From NCBI GenBank assembly GCA_902729315.2, contig LR746279.1, forward strand, positions 1,130,001-1,194,000: 64,000 bases of DNA. Direction: 5' to 3'. Below are positions 10,262-23,036 of the stretch, piece after piece. The notes beneath the pieces are model-generated. The model did not search any database. It was given only the letters and a program-made list of their open reading frames with translations, and was not told the origin of the DNA. The position numbers and the translations under genes are program-made. Within the stretch, counting starts at the first letter, position 1, and the number at the start of each line of letters is the position of its first letter. The stretch is from Spirodela intermedia (taxonomy: Eukaryota; Streptophyta; Magnoliopsida; Alismatales; Araceae).

Positions 10262-11560
10262 TTATACTACATGATTAGTATAAATAATAATTTTAGCTCT
10301 GGAAATATATGATCTAAACGTTTCTAATGAAAATATTACAACTAAAAACTCTTTTTCAGTCGTGGTATAATTTAATTGAGCATCAGATATAGTTTTACTA
10401 GCATATGAAATTATTATGGGTTTTGACTCTTTTGTTTGTCCTAGAACGACTCCTACTACATAATTCGATTCATCACACATTATTTCAAAGGGAAGAGATC
10501 AATCAGGAGCTTGTAAAATAGGTGCCTCAGTAAGTAATCTTTTTATTTCAGAAAAAGACTCAAAACATTTCTTATCAAATTTAAAAGGCACATCTTTAGA
10601 TAATAACATGGTGAGAGGTTTAAAATTTTTTGAAAAATCTTGAATAAATTTTTTATAATAACCTACATGACCCAAGAAAGATCTAATCTATTTTATTGAT
10701 TTCAGAAGTTTCATTTTAGATATAATATCAATTTTTACTCCATCCACCTCTAAACCGCTTTCACTCACAATATGACTCAACATAACTCCCTCTCTAACTA
10801 TAAAATGTAATATCTCCAAACTCAAAATTATTTTTTTCTCTATACATTTCTTAAGTATATGCAATAAATGATTTAAGCATTCATCAAATGATTCACCAAA
10901 AATAGAAGAATCATTCAAAAAATTTCCATCTATTTTCCAATCATATCAGAAAAAATAGGCAGCATACATCTTTGAAATGTGGCTAGAGTATTACACAGAC
11001 TAAAAGGCATGCATTTAAAAGCAATAGTACCAAATGGACAAGTGAAAGTTATTTTTTCTTGATCTAAAGAGTTTATATAAATTTGATTATAACTAGAGTA
11101 TCCATGTAGAAAATAAAAAAAGTTTTTTCTAGCTAATTGTTTTAGAATTTGATTAGTAAATGGTAGGGAAAAATGATCTTTCCTAGTAACTGAATTTAAT
11201 CTTTTATAATCAATGCAAACCCTCTAATCGGTAGTTAATCTTGTTTGTATTTCATCCCTATTTTTGTTTTTTATAATCATGATCCCTAATTTTTTTGGCA
11301 CCACTTGTGTAAGATTAACCCATTTGCTATCTAAAATAGGATAAATAATTTCAATTGTCAGCCACTTTAATTTATTTTTTTTACAATTTTCATCATGTTA
11401 GGATTTAATCTTCATTGTGGTTCCCTATTAGTACTAGCCTCCTCCTCTAGATATATACTATGCATGCATACACACATATCAATGCCCCTAAGATCATCCA
11501 TTTTCCAGCCAATGGACTTTTTATTTTTTCAAAGTATATTTAATAACTTTTCTTCTTATT
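10262..11560 (-). pseudogene. Athila-type reverse transcriptase and RNase H, broken
   Basis: Minus-strand pieces include TLATFQRCMLPIFSD with FGESFDECLNHLLHIL (RT thumb side) at 10690-11000, and MCDESNYVVGVVLGQ with ISYASKTISDAQLNYTTTEKE (RNase H) at 10262-10480. The order is standard for Ty3/gypsy. Frameshifts and stops separate the pieces. Confidence 0.83.
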
Positions 11561-12230
11561 CATTACTCAAATCAGTTGTAGTAATAACATAATATGAATT
11601 ATTTTCCTCCAAAAATATATATTTTAAACTAGAGGGAAGAGGTTTCAACTCTAAATTCAGATGATCTTCTTCTTTCTTTTCTCTGAAATTTATATTCTTT
11701 ATTTCCTCTAATTCTTCTAGCACATAGTCATCAATAACATTTGGATCATCAAAATCATCTAGAAAATCTATGGTATGACAGTCATATATTTGGGATTTCT
11801 TAAGATCATTTGATACCTTAAAAATTTTAATTTCTACTGATTGATCTCCACATAAAATTTTTGCAATACCTGTAAGAAAATCAATATTCATGTTTGCTGT
11901 ATGCAAAAATAGTTTCCCTAAGATGATTGGTGTATCATAAAACTTTCCATTAAAATCTATTTCCAGAAAAATCAGTTGGAAATTTACACCTTTTAACTGT
12001 CACTATCACATTTTCTAAAATACCTTTAGTATGTTTTATAGATTTATTATCAAATTATAAAGTAACAGTAGAAGGTTTACGATCTGTAATATTAAATTTA
12101 TCACAAATACTTGTATCAAGTAATGTATTCTAAAAAATGGATCCACCAATATCACACGAAATTAAAGAGGCACTAGTATCTCTCAATTTATATGGTAATT
12201 AATTTAATAATAAAGCACTAGCATGCATAG
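11556..12230 (-). pseudogene. Athila-type protease and PR-RT linker, broken
   Basis: The minus strand has SCDIGGS, then a NTLLDTSIC segment in place of the LLDTGA protease active site, then a KGILENV stretch. A longer acidic linker follows at 11556-11906, ending in LELKPLPSSLKYIFLEENN, a sequence typical of the start of Athila RT. The active-site motif is degraded. Confidence 0.75.
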
Positions 12231-12499
12231 ATAATTTTTTTACTCTAGGTGTCCTTTTTAATGTATACATTTCTTTCAAAACTCTAGCATATTCAGGAAT
12301 ATATTCAATGGCAGTGAGTAAAGGAAGACTAATTTGCACATCTTATAAAAAAAAAATTATTTCATTATGTTCTTTTTCTTTTCTTTGTCTAGGCTCTAGA
12401 GCTTTAGGAAATGAAATGGTTGTCCTCTCTTTCGGAGTTTTCTTAGTAGAATCTATAAAATCCTCTTCTACTCCTATTTGATTTTACTTTGGGCTGTCC

Positions 12500-14040
12500 A
12501 CGTTTTCCTTTTCTTCTAATGTTTGGAGATAAGGATCAAGTAAAATCTTCTCACTCAATGCATTTACTGTCTTAATATTTTCATTTCGTGGGTTTTTTCC
12601 TAAATTCATGCTACTAGACTCCCCTTACTGAAATCTTATTGTTGGGCGATTCTTTAGATTTTCTATGGGTTGACTAGGTAGTTGTCCCTCTTTTCTCTTA
12701 ATCCCAAGAGCCTCTATAATTTGTTTCTGCTGCAACATCATTTGATTCATAATTTGTTGTATCATTTGACTCATTTACTACATCATTTCCATAGCATTAG
12801 GTTAGGTTTGAGAGGACTGATTTTTTTGAAATCTGTTTTCCCATTTTGGATGAAATTCAGAGTTTGAATTGGATCTAAGTGCTTCTAGATTTTGAATATT
12901 ATTTGGGTCTTTCCACGAAAAATTATTTCTTCATTAGGATTATAAGAATTAGAAAAAGGCTTCCTATTTTTATTAAAATCATGAGCTACTTACACTTGTT
13001 CTTGCATAGGGTAAAATGATTGATCTAAATTATAGTATTGAAATTCAGAATAATCATTTTGACCATACATAGGACATGTACTATTTGAATTGAATTGAGG
13101 GTTAAGAGACTTTCTAATATTGTCAATAAGTAAATCAAGTTTTCCTAATATTTTATTAATCTAATTAACCTCATTTAGTAAATTAGAATCATTTTGATGA
13201 TATAATTTATAAATTCTTCTCTTCTTATCCTTGTCATATAATTCAAAAGAGGCTTGATCTCTAGAATTTTCACTTACATTCTCATAAAGGCTGTAAATCT
13301 CAACAAGGGTTTTCTCCATAAAAGTTCTTCCATATATCGAATCAACCATATTTCTATGTTGTTCTAATAATCCATCATAAAAAAATTTAGTGAGTTGTCA
13401 CTTGGGTATAGCATGATGAGGACACTTTCTAAGTAAAACTATGAATTTTTCCTATATCTCATACAAAGTTTCTCCTGATCTTTGAGAAAAACTCTATATA
13501 TATTTTCTCATATTTTGAGTTTTTCCTAAGAGATAAATTTTTTGAAGAAAGGCCTATTCTATATCTTTTCAGTTAGTTAATTTCTCTATCTAATGTGGAT
13601 AATCAATGACTAGATTTGTCCCCAAGTGTATGAGAAAATAATTTTATCTTAATAATTTTCAATGTAACTTGAGGGAGATTAACTAAATCACAGACCATAT
13701 AAATTTTTTTAAATGCTGATAAGATTCCTCTAAAAGCAATCCATGAAAATTAGGAAGCATTTGAAAAATTCTTAGATTTATTTCGAATTTAACAGTGGGT
13801 GTTAATGGGACTCTAATATTGGATGCTCTTTGAAATGAATCAGGGATATAATGATTTTTCATGGCCGTAGGATTATTCTCAATTTGACTTGTACTTCCTT
13901 CAAGATCTATCAAAATTAATCTTTCTTTTAGATTTTTAGTTTTGAATGAAATAATGAAAGAATTTTCTAGCCTTGGATGCAAAGATCTTCTACCATGCAT
14001 AAAAATCAATAAATTTGAGGAAAAAGTTTAATAATTACTA
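12500..14040 (-). pseudogene. Athila-type gag, broken
   Basis: Two better-preserved stretches, 13683-14009 and 13161-13349, match gag of the element at 46536-54217 (48440-48871 and 49094-49275). No CCHC knuckle can be read with confidence. Stops between the stretches show it is not functional. Confidence 0.8.
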
Positions 14041-14209
14041 CCCTCATTTAGTATGCTCTAGTCCTTGCCTTGCTTCTCTTCATTTCCTTTTTTTTTTTAA
14101 AAATTCAGCAAGAAGAAAATAAAACAAGAGTTAATTTTTTTGTGTACTCTAAGAGAAAAATAGAAAAATACTAAATATTATGTAATACATCCCCGAAGGC
14201 ATCAAAATT

Positions 14210-14522
14210 TGATGTGACTTAATCATTGTATAGTAAATCACATAAATTTAAAATTTATAAAACTAGAAAATACTAATTTTTAGATATTTAGAAGTATTTT
14301 TGAGCAAATATATCAATTATAGTTCAATAAAACTTTCAAAAATAGTAGTAAATTTTCAGTTGATCATAGGGATGTAATATAATATCGGGTAATTTTTCAG
14401 AATTTTTTTCAAAGAATATATTTTTTATAAATTATATACTAAGAAATAAAAATAAAATGTATTTAAAATTCACAAAAGAAGGAAATAAAGGTGTAGATGT
14501 CAGGATAATATCAGTGTCTAAC
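14210..14522 (-). mobile_element. Truncated LTR (LTR-1, 313 bp)
   Basis: This is the last 313 bp, in minus sense, of the family LTR, starting TGATGTGACTT in plus view next to the degraded primer site. It should be the 5' LTR of the 7738-14209 element. It is cut abruptly at 14522 where another LTR begins. Confidence 0.85.
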
Positions 14523-17500
14523 TGACGTGACTCAGCCGTTGTATATTAAATCACGCAAATCTAAAATTTATAAAACTAGAAAATACAAATTTTCGGATAT
14601 TTAGAAGTATTTCTGAACAAATATATCAATTATAATTCAATAAAACTTCCAAAAATAGCGGTAATTTTCCAGGTTGATCACAAGGATGTAATATAATATA
14701 TGGTAATTATTCAGAATTTTCCTCAATGAATACGATTTTCTATGAATTTTACACTAGGAAATAAAAAGGAAATATATTTAAAATTTACGAAAAAAGGGAA
14801 ATAAGGGTGCGGACGTCAGGATGACATCAGCGCCCGGCGAACGCGAATCGGGCGGAAACAGAGTTCCACCTGGCGATTCTTACGTGGGTGATTACAGACG
14901 ATTTAATTAATCAAATTAAGATCTGTAAAAGCCGGAAGAATCATAATAGAACAAAGTATATTTTGGTAAATTAAAATCACAAAAAATATCACAAAATGAA
15001 GTATAAAGTAAGTTGAAAGTAGGAAAACAGAGTTCTGGCGTCGCGACGGCGATGCGTTGGCGATGCACCGGAATCCTGAGCGTTCGGGAGGATCGTCGTG
15101 TAGTGTCCATGGCCTCGAAGGCTCTCTTTGGACAAAGACGACGTGGGCAATCTCTAGATCTCCTTTCGAAGTTTAGAGATCAATGGAATGGGTCGTCGAG
15201 TCGTCTTCGGCGGCTGTCACCCGGCAGAGCGGAAAAACGGCGACTTTGCGGCTCTCTAGCGGCTGTCACCCGACGGAGAGGAGCTGGATGGAGGTGGGGC
15301 GTGTGTTAGGGAGCTTTGACGTGACTTAGTCGTTGTATATTAAATCACGCAAATCTAAAATTTATAAAACTAGAAAATACGAATTTCCGGATATTTAGAA
15401 GTATTTATAAATAAATATATCAATTATAATTCAATAAAAGTTCCAAAAATAGCGGTAATTTCTCAGGTCGATCACAGGGATGTAATATAATATTTTGTAA
15501 TTATTCAGAGTTTTTCTCAATGAATACGATTTTCTATGAATTTTATACTAGGAAATGAAAAGGAAATATATTTAAAATTCACAAAAAAAAGAGGAAATAA
15601 GGGTGCGGACGACAGGATGACGTCAGCGCCTGGCGAACGCGAATCGGGCGGAAACAGAGTTCCGCCCGGCAATTCTTACGTAAGCGATTACAGACGATTT
15701 AATTAATCAAATTAAGATCTGTAAAAGCCGGAAGAATCGTAATTGAACGAAGTATAGTTTGGTAAATTAAAATCACACAAAGTATCACTAAATAAAGCGT
15801 AAATTAAATTGAAAGCAGGAAACCAGAGTTCCGGCGTCGCGACGGCGATGCATCGGCGATGCACCGGAATCCTGAGCGTTCGAGAGGATCGTCGTGCAGT
15901 GTCCACAGCCTCGAAGGCTCTCCTTGGACAAAGACGACATGGGCAATCTCTAGATCTTCTCGCGAAGTCTAGAGATCAATGAAGTGGGTCGTCGAGTCGT
16001 CTCCGGCGGCTGTCACCCGGCGGAGCGGAAAAACGACGACTTTGCGGCTCTCCGGCGGCTGTCACCCGACGGAGAGGAGCTGGATGGAGGTGGGGCGCGT
16101 GTCAGGGAGCTTCATCCTCAGGTCCGCGCAGCAAGGGGAGGCTCTTCATCGCATCTGGTACGCTCTCAAGAGGTGGCGACTCGTCTCCCGGCGGATCGTC
16201 CTCTTCTCGACGACGGCTTGTTTGTCGATCAATCGGAGATGATTTACTCGATGGATTGCGATCCTTTTATCGCGAATCGTTCAGCAATTTTAGTAGCAAT
16301 GCTCCGCGAATCGCGTTGACGAGATTTTCGCCGATGATCTAGCGATTCCGGTTGCTTAATCCTTCACCGGCGATCTGCAGGAAAGTCGCGATAATCAGTT
16401 AAAAATATATGAATTTTAACTCTGGGAGGATTCGAACCCGCGGCGGTCGCCCGCCCCTGAGCAAGGTGTGACGCGGGTTTAGTCCCACATCGGTTGTGCA
16501 CGGATTATTCGGGCGAATATATAGTAAAGTTAGCTTTCTAGGCAAAGTCCTCTCGCGTGTACGACCACTCCTTGCCCCACAGCCGGCTGGCCACCGGTGA
16601 CGTGGAAGGGGAGTGGCGCACACGTGCCCCTATCGATCCAAGCAAGCCGCTCGAGCCCCTGCTCGCGGCTACTCCCCGACTGCGCTTCCGACCCGCTTGC
16701 GGGCCCGGCTGGCCGGCGGGTCCCCCCATTTTGCAATATTTTTATTTTTATTTCTTGTTCTTCATTTATCTCAAAACTAAGACTGTAAAAATCGTATAAA
16801 ATCACATAATTACCCAAAAATTCACGTTAATCAACTGAAAACCACTTTTCATGCTTTAACACAAATATAAGTCTATTTATCATGAGTTAAGGCTAAAACT
16901 ATATTATTTACTAATTATTAACTCATGATAATGAAGACTTATCAAGCTTCATCCTCAGGTCCGCGCAGCAAGAGGAGGCTCTTCATCGCATCTGGTATGC
17001 TCTCAGGAGGTGGCGACTCGTCTCCCGGTGGATCGTCCTCTTCTCGACGACGGCTTGTTCGTCGATCAATCGGAGATGATTTACTCGATGAATTCGCGAT
17101 CCTTTTATCGCAAATCATTCAGCAATTTTAGTAGCAATTCTCCGCGAATCGCGTTGATGAGATTTTCGCCGATGATCCAGCGATTCTCGTTGCTTAATCC
17201 TTTACCGGCGATCTGCAAGAAAGTCGCGATAATCAGATAAAAATATATGAATTTTGACTTTGGGAGGATTCGAACCCGTGCCGGTTGTCTGCCCCTTCTG
17301 AGGAAGGTGTGACGCGGGTTTAGTCCCACATCATTTGTGCGTCGATTTTTCAGGCGAATATATAGTAATGTTAGCTTTTTAGGCAAAGTCCCTTCTCTCG
17401 CGTGTACGACCACTCCTTGCCCCACAGCTAGCTGGCCACCGGTGACGTGGAAGGGGAGTGGTGCACACGTGCCTCTATCGGTCCAAGCCGCTCGAGCCCC

Positions 17501-17795
17501 TGCTCGCGGCTACTCCCTGACTGAGCTTCCGACCCACTTGTGGGCCCGGCTGGCCGGCGGGTCCCCCCAATTTTGCAATATTTTAGTTTTATTTCTTTTT
17601 CTTCATTTATCTCAAAAGTAAGACTGTAAAAATTATATAAATTCGTATAAAATCACGTAATTACCCAAAAAATCACATTAATCAACTGAAAACCACTTTT
17701 CACACTTTAACACAAATATAAGTCTATTTATCATGAGTTAAGGCTAAAACTATATTATTTACTAATTATTAACTCATGATAATGAAGACTTATCA
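14523..17795 (-). mobile_element. LTR-2, split by a solo LTR
   Basis: The two halves (14523-15316 and 16950-17795) make one complete family LTR of about 1.64 kb once the insert 15317-16949 is removed. Its ends are TGACGTGAC and ACTTATCA in plus view. The flanks (ctaac, acgtc) do not match, so no target-site duplication is left. It probably arrived by recombination or lost its flank. Confidence 0.85.
15317..16944 (-). mobile_element. Solo LTR (LTR-3, 1628 bp) with TSD agctt
   Basis: A complete TG...CA LTR with no internal sequence on either side. The five bases agctt occur at 15312-15316 and again at 16945-16949, and LTR-2 reads on correctly across them. This shows insertion of an element into LTR-2 followed by LTR-LTR recombination to a solo LTR. 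It keeps the GGTTCGAATCC element (16428-16438, minus sense). Confidence 0.92.
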
Positions 17796-18951
17796 ACGTC
17801 ACTTGATAAGGGCATTAGATTACTTGTTTCAATCTCTCTCATGTAAGCGGGTAACCAGCATGAGTTCAAATCTTCCCAAAGCCAAAACTCGTATTTTTAA
17901 CTGACTATCATGACTTTCTTGTAGATCACTAGTGAAAGATTAAGTCGCTAAAATCGTTAGATCATTGGCGAAAACCTCATCAACGCGATTTGCAGAGCAT
18001 TGTTACTAAAATTACTGAAAGATTCATGATAAAAGGATTGTAAATTCATCGAGTAAATCATCTCTAATTGATCGACGAACAAGCTATCATAAGGAAGAGG
18101 ACAATCTACTAGGAGACGAGTCACCACCTCTTGAGAGCATACCAGATGCGCTGAAGAGCCTGTTATTACTACGCGGACTTGAGGATGAAGCTCCCTAACA
18201 TGCACCCCACTTCCATCTAACTCCTCTCCATCGAGTGACAGCTACTAGAGAGCTGCAAAGTCATCATTTTTCCGCTATGCCAAATAACAGTCACTAGAGA
18301 TGATTCAATAACCTATTTCATAAATCTCTAGACTTCGCAAGGAAATCTAGAGATTACCCATGTCGTCTTTTCCAATGAGAGCCTTTGAGGCCGTGGATAA
18401 TGTACGATGATCCTCTCAAATGCTCAAGATTTTGGTGCATCACCGACGCATCACAGTAGTGATGCCGGAACTCTATTTTCCTACTTTCAACTTAATTTTC
18501 ACTTCATTTAGTGATAATTTGTGTGATTTAAATTTACCAAACTATACTTTATTCAATTACGATTCTTCTGACTTTTATAGATTTTAATTTGATTAATTAA
18601 ATCATCTATAATCACTTACATAAAAATCATCGAGTAGAACTCTATTTCTGTTTGATTTACGTTTGTCGGTTATTTCTCTTTTTTGTGAGTTTTAAATATA
18701 TTTTATTTTTATTTCTTAGTATAAAATTTATAAAAACTCATATTTTTTAAGAAAAATTATGAAAAAAATGCCCGATATTATATTACATCCCTGTGATTAA
18801 TTTGAAAAATTATCACTATTTTTGGAAGTTTTATTGAATTATAATTGATATATTTGTTCAGAAATATTTCTAAATATGTGAAAATTAATATTTTCTAATT
18901 TTATAAATTTTCAATTTGTGTGATTTACTATACAACGACTAAGTCATGTCA
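17796..18951 (+). mobile_element. LTR-4, 5'-truncated, opposite orientation
   Basis: Plus-sense LTR sequence from the subfamily that has a tcacttgataagggcatta segment (compare 25485-25500) through to the ...aagtcatgtca end. It faces LTR-2 head-on at 17795/17796, making a large inverted LTR pair. On the right it abuts gypsy integrase sequence of a different lineage. Confidence 0.85.
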
Positions 18952-19800
18952 CATGACTTACCTAAGTCTATTGTAGTTGATAGAGGAAGTGTCTTCACAA
19001 ACCCTTTTAAGAGATTACTAAATAAATACAAGACATTAAACTTATAACGAGTTTTCATCATCATCCACAAATAGATGATCAAATAAAGGTCATAAATCCA
19101 AGCCTAGAAACCTAGCTCAAATGTGTTGCCTATGATAAGCCTAAATTGTGTAGTGAGTCATTACACTAGCAAAACTTAGCTATAATACTTCTTATCACTC
19201 AAATATCTAGATGATGCCTTTCAAAGTAATTTATTATTGAGATCCTCTCACATTTTCACAATATGAGCTACCTATTTCATCAATCAATGAAGTAGGCAAA
19301 TATTTAATTGAACATGATTAAATACTTCAACTTTTGAAGGAAAATTTATTGCATGTACAGTCCAAGATGAAAAAACAAGCAAGTAAACATAAAAGTGACA
19401 AAATTACAAGTGAGAGAGAGACTTCATTATATAGAACTCAAACCCTATCACATGAGGACATTGGCAAAGAAGCTCAACAAAAAGCTTGGTCCTAAGTTTT
19501 TTTGTTGATATCCCATCAAGGGGCGAATTAGACTAGTGGCATATAAATCAGAGCTACCAAATAACACAACTCTTCATCTAGTGTTTCATGTCTCATAGTT
19601 TTGTAGAGCCCTGGAAAATCTGGATTGCAGTCAACAAATTCTAAGAGTGCTTATAGAAGATATAAAATGAGTAATTGTTCCTCAAGACATCCTTCCTTTC
19701 ATAGTTCATCTTTTAATGTGAAAGTACTAGTCAAATAGAAAAACCTTCTTGACTATGAAGCCTCATGGGAAAACATAAAAAAATCAGCAGCAATTTTTAG
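18952..19800 (+). pseudogene. Ty3/gypsy integrase C-terminal remnant (second lineage)
   Basis: Plus-strand pieces read MPFKVIY, DPLTFSQYELP, then KKQASKHKSDK near 19370-19400, and VAYKSELPNNTTLHLVFHVS near 19525-19590. This is the typical C-terminal integrase domain, ending in the LPxxxxxHxVFHVS motif of chromovirus-like gypsy elements. Stops and shifts are frequent. The same lineage is seen at 42060-46535 and 54218-54473. Confidence 0.82.
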
Positions 19801-19815
19801 AATTCCACCTTAAAG

Positions 19816-19970
19816 ACATGGTGAAACTCATGGGAGGTAGAGTCTTGATAACCCTCAATACACTTATTTAGGAGGAAAACCCAAGTCCAATAGGAGAATC
19901 ACTGAACGTGAGATTATGGGGAGCTCCAAATAGACTAAAGGAATAATAAGAACTTCATAAAGCATGCCAA
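19816..19970. repeat. Dispersed block shared with 4285-4440
   Basis: Partner of the block at 4285-4440; both sit directly beside methyltransferase pseudogenes. Here intron 5 sequence of the pseudogene begins immediately to the right. Confidence 0.65.
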
Positions 19971-20015
19971 ATTATCTACAACATTGACTAATAGTGTAAT
20001 ACCAAATTAACTTAC

Positions 20016-21782
20016 GTGTTCAAGAGAGCATGATCTTTCACAATGAACTCATAGCACTGGCGAAGCATGTTCTTAGAAAAGTTTAGTGCAATGACTTTGG
20101 AGAAAGTCCTAGACTTTGCGGAGAATTTTCTAGAAAACAAGCCACTCCCACTTCTTATGTCTAAAAGAAGGCCACCTGCTACATGCTCGAAGTACTCTTG
20201 AGCCATTTTGAACTGTAGGGGTGAAACATTCTCAGTATAATACGACATAGGATGAAGAAATATAATAATAGTAATCAATGACGTCATGATAATTTAGTCA
20301 ATGAATATAGAACACGAGCCTACATCAATCAGCCTATTTTAATGAATTAAATATTGATTTTTTCAGAGTACCTCCTCCTCAAGACCTGGGAATCCATTTC
20401 TACTAAAACTTTGTCACCATCCCCTCTTGTAAAAAAAGAGACAAGTGAACTCCTAAAGAGGGAAATCATCAAAGAAATATTAGTGTATAATTATGAAGCC
20501 CCTGATTTACAGCTGTAATCAAGTTATGGATTGAAGGGCAACGATCAGAATAGGAACTGAATGGGAATCTTTGATTGCATGGTTGAGCAACTGTTAACAT
20601 GTATCTGTATTTCTTTGTAAATTTATATTTGCCAATTCACGTAAATTTTTAACTATTGCATTGTCGAAGAAAATGGCCATTGGTCGTATGATGAAATCAG
20701 CCTTGTCTCCCCCAGAATTATAGTTTGAAAAAGCATTACCAAATTAAGTTTTATATATTTTTTTAAAGCGAGTATTTCCTAATTGAATTTAATATTATTA
20801 CCCCAGTTCATTTTTAGGAAGCTTGAGATAGGACACATACAGCTAGTTTTCCAAATTTAGATGATTTTTTACCCTGTGGATGGGTCTTTTAGGATCATGG
20901 ACTTCAAATAATTTTTGCCTTTCTTTTAATCTGGTGAAGTCTTGTTTTACAGATGGGTGTCTAGCTCCCTTGCAACCCCTGGAGAAATCATGGCAAAGTG
21001 CCAGTGCCACAAAGGGCCTCCAAAACATTCGATGAAACTTTGTTCTTTTTACACAAGTAAATGGAGTCACTCAAACAAGAAGAAACAGGTACTACGTTAC
21101 GGACCTGAACATCTCAGTCCCTGAAGGCTTGTATTCATTATACTCCCTAATCCCAGATGTGACGGTGAGATCCAGATACGTATTCCTGCTGGAGAATGGC
21201 TTGTTGCACCTTTCACACTTGAAACCAGACCTGTAGATGGCGACCTGATGAACCACACCAACGCTCAGATATCCAAGCGAATATAATAGGCATGCCAGAG
21301 AGGTTCAGAAATGAGGTGTTCTCACAGGTTTTGGCCTGAAGGCCCCTTCCTTATCAGTGGTTCATAGCAAATTGGGCAAGCAAATATGTCGAGTTCTGGA
21401 CTAACATCCTCCTGCATAATTGAAGCTTCTCGCCTCAATATTTCTCCATCGGCATTGAAACAAAACCACACGACTGTACAGAAAACTGTCAAGACAGATC
21501 CGAAGGAACGATCGGACCAGATCTAAAACTATCAGGCGCACTTAGTTCTCCACAATCACAGTAATCCGAGACCAGTCTCCAGAAGTTAGGTAGGACTCCT
21601 ACCTTCCCAGCAACGACCACCGCGGCTTTGATCCGGAACCTTGCGGGTGAATGCAGCCTCCGCTCCCGGCAGAAGCGAATCAGAAGCCCCGGATTGGCGG
21701 AGATCCTCCGCAGGTCCTGTTCTGCCCGTCGGAGGTGAGAATGAGAACGGAAGGACGCCAGAACCGTCGCGGAGGAGGCCAT
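20016..21782 (-). pseudogene. Methyltransferase pseudogene, copy 3 (exons 1-5)
   Basis: Five minus-strand exons are recognisable with intact splice sites: 21603-21782, 21326-21411, 21105-21230, 20372-20452 and 20016-20212. Exons 1-3 are open and keep the transit peptide, CPIC and CERC. Exon 4 is 81 nt instead of 82, a one-base deletion that shifts the frame. In exon 5 the SAM motif SCGSG has become RSGSG and the ALDFS acidic residue has become Asn. Exons 6-8 are absent: the copy stops in intron 5 near 19971. It is a recent but non-functional duplicate. Confidence 0.9.
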
Positions 21783-22500
21783 CGCCACTTCGCCGCCTCT
21801 TCCTCAATTTCCGTCTCTACTCTTCGATCCTTCGATCTTCTGGAGATCGAAAATCCCACGTACTTTGAAGCGTCCTGGTAGACGTGAAGTTCTCAGCTTC
21901 ACGTCGCTCGCAGCATTGGTCTACAGTAGGCAGGCGTTCAGTTGTATCCGTGGAACCTTTTCTCTTAACGAGAGGCCAACGTTGACTCCCCACCCCCCTT
22001 CCTCACCTACGCCCATTAGGAAAATTTTCGGGACATGTGGGCAATTTAGCAGAACGGAATATTTCAACTGTCCCGCTTGAACAGTTTTGGATTAGCGAGG
22101 TTCTGTTCGTTGACTCGCCGTTTTTTTTTTACTGACGACCAACCGACGACTCCCGTCTCTCTCCTCCCCTCTCGCGCGCTCTCTCTCTCTCTCCCTCTCT
22201 CTACCTCTTTCTCCCCCTCTCTCTCTGTACCAATGTCTGTATGTCTTCATCTATGTATCTCTCTATAATTAACCCACCCAAAGTGTGAAGAAAAAGCAAA
22301 AAAGTGTATAGTTTATACAGTCTGATACTTCAGCCGGGCCGTGGCTTTAGGTCGATCAGAGAATTCTCTCTCTCTCTCTCTCTCCTCCTCTATCTCCCGA
22401 CATCCAAGTGACTCAATAAAACCCTAAAACGTGCACCGTTTAACACATACTCAAGAAAGGCCAGACTCCTTCGCGAGCACTCACTTACTCTTTTTCGCTC
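21783..22500. other. 5' flank of copy 3, with CT repeats
   Basis: Upstream sequence shared with copy 6 (4830-5490) and partly with the inverted segment at 41700-41840. CT tracts occur at about 22180-22230 and 22364-22384. No TATA box is obvious. No gene is seen. Confidence 0.6.
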
Positions 22501-22514
22501 TGATTCTCTCTCAT

Positions 22515-23036
22515 TCACACAGCTGAGCCATACAAGGTGGGTTTATAAAACCATAAAGCACGCATAGTTCGTCGATATCTGATCTGGGCCAAACCTTCCC
22601 GTCGACCATCTCTAGAACTTGTCATAGACAGCCTAACCTGAATATAATCTGAAGTATCAGAATCCCCTGGATCAACTAAGTTGACTGCCCCAAGCGCCAC
22701 ATTGTGCCCCAAAAAATGATGCCTGAGAAACAGGATCATATAGAAACTCTTTCTTTTTTTCCCACAATGAGAGATACTGAAGCTGAAAGAAGAACGCATT
22801 AAAGTATGAAATGCCAAACAAGTCAACATAAAGCAGCAAAAAACGTTCTCATAAACTTTTGAAAAAAATAAAGAGAATCTAATGTACGAAATATTAGGAT
22901 AACACGAACGGGAAACATGATGGGACGGGCCTTTGCAGAAAGATTTGAGCAACCAATTTCCAATTAGTAAATTCTCTAAGTGTCTACACCAGAGAGAGAG
23001 AGAGAGAGAGGTATGGGAGACAATTTTGAGGCTCAA
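22515..23036 (-). other. Long open frame with an exon-like segment, unrecognised
   Basis: The minus strand is open for 173 codons. A part at about 22634-22720 looks exon-like: a CTCAG acceptor precedes it, it encodes HHFLGHNVALGAVNLVDPGD and further acidic residues, and it ends at CAG|GTTAGG. The N-terminal part of the frame is low-complexity and likely intronic. I cannot assign a family. To the right, GA-rich sequence and a gaggctcaagcc segment match intron 5 of the intact methyltransferase (38574-38610), so this may be DNA joined to copy 4. Confidence 0.3.

Larger units (their letters stand above)
7738..14209 (-). mobile_element. Athila-type retrotransposon internal region, 3' LTR missing
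   Basis: In minus sense this runs gag (about 14040-12500), protease (about 12200-11560), RT and RNase H (about 11560-10260), integrase (10259-9200) and a long 3' untranslated region (9150-7738). The 3' part matches 59338-60700 of the second pol-bearing element and 50905-52330 of the pol-less one. Its primer site near 14185-14205 has lost the caatggcg part. It abuts a truncated LTR at 14210 and has no proper 3' LTR. Frames are broken throughout, so it is inactive. Confidence 0.88.

Noticed and set aside
16420-16450. tRNA gene suggested by GGTTCGAATCC in the LTR
   Set aside because: No acceptor, D or anticodon arm with the right spacing could be built around it; kept only as a B-box finding.
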